From Methanoregulaceae archaeon (GTDB lineage: Archaea; Halobacteriota; Methanomicrobia; Methanomicrobiales; Methanospirillaceae): a stretch of DNA of 15,265 nt. The notes under the pieces were generated by a model. The model had not been told where the DNA came from and searched no databases. It saw nothing but the letters and a program-made list of their open reading frames with translations. Of the stretch, positions 13,838 to 15,265 are shown one piece after another (positions within the stretch are counted from its first letter, which is position 1; each line of letters starts with the position of its first letter). Location of the stretch: the NCBI GenBank assembly GCA_013331415.1, contig DUGL01000169.1:1-15265 (forward strand), in the 5' to 3' direction. Both the position numbers and the translations under genes were made by a program.

Positions 13838-15265
13838 ATGAACATTCCATTGGAAAAAAATACACTCCTTATTTTCGGTCTGCTCGTCGTATTCATGATG
13901 GTCCTGCCGGCAACTGCGGCAAATTCTCTCACCATCACGAAGATTGCAGATCCCGGCACGCTGTTCGAATACGGCTCATCCTGTGAACCGGACATGACAA
14001 CGGTTACCCTCTCGGTAACCGGGTACGGGACCGAGATCCCCGAGGAAGGACCGGTTGATATCGTCTTTGCGATCGATTCCACGGGGAGCATGCGCCAGAA
14101 TGATCGAAAGAATATCAGGTTGACCGGGGCCCAGGAATTCATCGACGAACTCACCCCGGCAACCGACCAGGTCGGCGTGGTGGCCTGGGATCACCGGATC
14201 GTCTTCACGTACCCTTCTCCACCCGGCCTTACCAGTGATTTCGAGACAGCGAAAGCACGTATCGGGACCATTACCCCCCTCGGTATGACAAACGGGGAAC
14301 AGGCGATACAGCGATCAATCGACATGCTGGATGCCAATACCCGGATCGGCCCCTCGAATAAGGTTATCATTCTCCTTACTGACGGTATATTCAACGTCGG
14401 GGGAAGGACACCGGCCCAGCTCGATGACGAGATCGCGGAAGCAGTGGCCAAGGGATACACTATTTATACGGTCGGACTGGGATCCCTGTTCGGCTTTCCC
14501 GGCCAGACGGTCGATGGTCCCCTCCTGGAGTACATTGCAACCAGCACGGGCGGCAAATACTACTATGCCGAAAAAGCGGAAGATATCCCCGCTATCTACG
14601 CCGATATCCTCACCCAGATCAAGGTCAACACCGCGCCGTACGACGTCAATGTCGTAGAAGTGACGCTTCCCCATATCGTCATCAGTACGGGGAGTATCAG
14701 CCCCGCGCCGGATTCGGTTGTCACGAATCCTGACGGCACAACGACCATCACCTGGCTCGATGCCGGCCGGCGTGCAGGCAATCCCCACGGGTTCCTGAAC
14801 GAGACCGCGACGTTCACGGCGTCGTTTGGTGCAGGATCGTCCCAGACCGGTACCGGCATCGCCGTGGATGCTCCCTCTGCTGTCGTGAATTACAAGGATG
14901 CTGCAGGGATCCCCCACCAGGCATCCATTCCCCAGGCATTCCTGACCGTTAACCAGTGTTCGTACTGCGTCAGCGGTACGGTCTATGAAGGGGCGGAAGG
15001 AACCGCGGTACTCCCGGGGTGGACTGTCAACGTGACCAACGCGACCGGCCACCTGGTCGGGACTGCCGTGTCCGGCGGGAACGGGCAGTACACGATCTGC
15101 GGACTCAAGCCCGGGGCATACACGGTCTGCGAGCAGCTCCAGCCGGGATTCGTCAACCTGACACCGCTCTGTGTCGGGATCACCGTCACCGATACCAACA
15201 AAACCGTCGATTTCAGGAACCAGAGGCTCCTCTGCATCACCGGCACCATCTTTGACGGGCCGGAA
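13838..15265 (+). CDS. Secreted vWA-domain surface protein with SdrD/CnaB-like repeats, partial
   Basis: 476 codons, open to the right edge. A signal peptide is clear: a short charged start, hydrophobic 9-23, and a likely cut near ATAA (residues 25-28). A von Willebrand A domain follows (about 73-262) with an intact metal site: DSTGS (80-84), T151 and D182 in LLTDG. Then comes a beta-rich stretch (about 268-370), and a SdrD/CnaB-like beta-sandwich starting at C377 (CVSGTVYEG) with GNGQYTICGLKPGAYTV. A second copy begins at C466 (CITGTIFDG), a period of 89 residues, so more copies probably lie beyond the window. Cysteines at 374, 377, 421, 431, 445 and 466 and sequons at N321, N398, N401, N440 and N454 fit an extracellular, glycosylated adhesion or cell-wall protein. 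The ligand is unknown. Confidence 0.88.
   Translation, partial: MNIPLEKNTLLIFGLLVVFMMVLPATAANSLTITKIADPGTLFEYGSSCEPDMTTVTLSVTGYGTEIPEEGPVDIVFAIDSTGSMRQNDRKNIRLTGAQEFIDELTPATDQVGVVAWDHRIVFTYPSPPGLTSDFETAKARIGTITPLGMTNGEQAIQRSIDMLDANTRIGPSNKVIILLTDGIFNVGGRTPAQLDDEIAEAVAKGYTIYTVGLGSLFGFPGQTVDGPLLEYIATSTGGKYYYAEKAEDIPAIYADILTQIKVNTAPYDVNVVEVTLPHIVISTGSISPAPDSVVTNPDGTTTITWLDAGRRAGNPHGFLNETATFTASFGAGSSQTGTGIAVDAPSAVVNYKDAAGIPHQASIPQAFLTVNQCSYCVSGTVYEGAEGTAVLPGWTVNVTNATGHLVGTAVSGGNGQYTICGLKPGAYTVCEQLQPGFVNLTPLCVGITVTDTNKTVDFRNQRLLCITGTIFDGPE

Overview
The window looks like part of the chromosome of a GC-rich methanogenic archaeon, most likely of the Methanomicrobia and probably Methanomicrobiales. 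This rests on several archaeal markers side by side: sn-glycerol-1-phosphate dehydrogenase (ether-lipid backbone), an archaeal/eukaryotic-type prolyl-tRNA synthetase, archaeal primase small subunit, a GINS subunit, archaeal Elp3, and the archaea-typical families UPF0058, UPF0179 and DUF63. Transcription signals agree: TATA-like boxes about 28-35 bp before many starts, and often no Shine-Dalgarno. The genus is an inference.

Layout. 1-1000, minus strand: the N-terminal part of a ThiD-type HMP(-P) kinase running off the left edge, then a hicB-hicA toxin-antitoxin pair. 1219-2235, plus: a protein made almost wholly of TPR repeats with a cysteine at the same place in seven successive repeats. 2236-2643: a gap with GC-rich palindromes. 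2644-3096, plus: a small double zinc-ribbon-like protein of unknown family. 3229-3798, minus: a stand-alone RelA/SpoT-type HD hydrolase domain. 4155-7000, minus: a three-gene unit (DUF63 membrane protein, SpoIIM-like membrane protein, proS). 7012-8545, plus: egsA followed by UPF0179, divergent from DUF63 with only 11 bp between start codons. 8869-9768, minus: an ADP-ribosylglycohydrolase. 9808-13430, plus: a tight operon UPF0058 - elp3 - priS - GINS that joins tRNA wobble modification with replication initiation and priming. 13838 to the right edge, plus: a secreted or surface vWA-domain protein with SdrD/CnaB-like repeats, preceded by a leader carrying two hairpins and a run of eight T.

Most of the window is housekeeping. 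The points most worth a second look are the terminator-like leader before the vWA gene (13734-13790), the cysteine ladder in the TPR protein, the stand-alone (p)ppGpp-hydrolase-like HD protein in an archaeon, the Elp3-primase-GINS operon with a changed acetyl-CoA loop in Elp3, and the very tight divergent start of egsA and DUF63. I see no CRISPR array, tRNA, rRNA, insertion sequence or complete new defence system.
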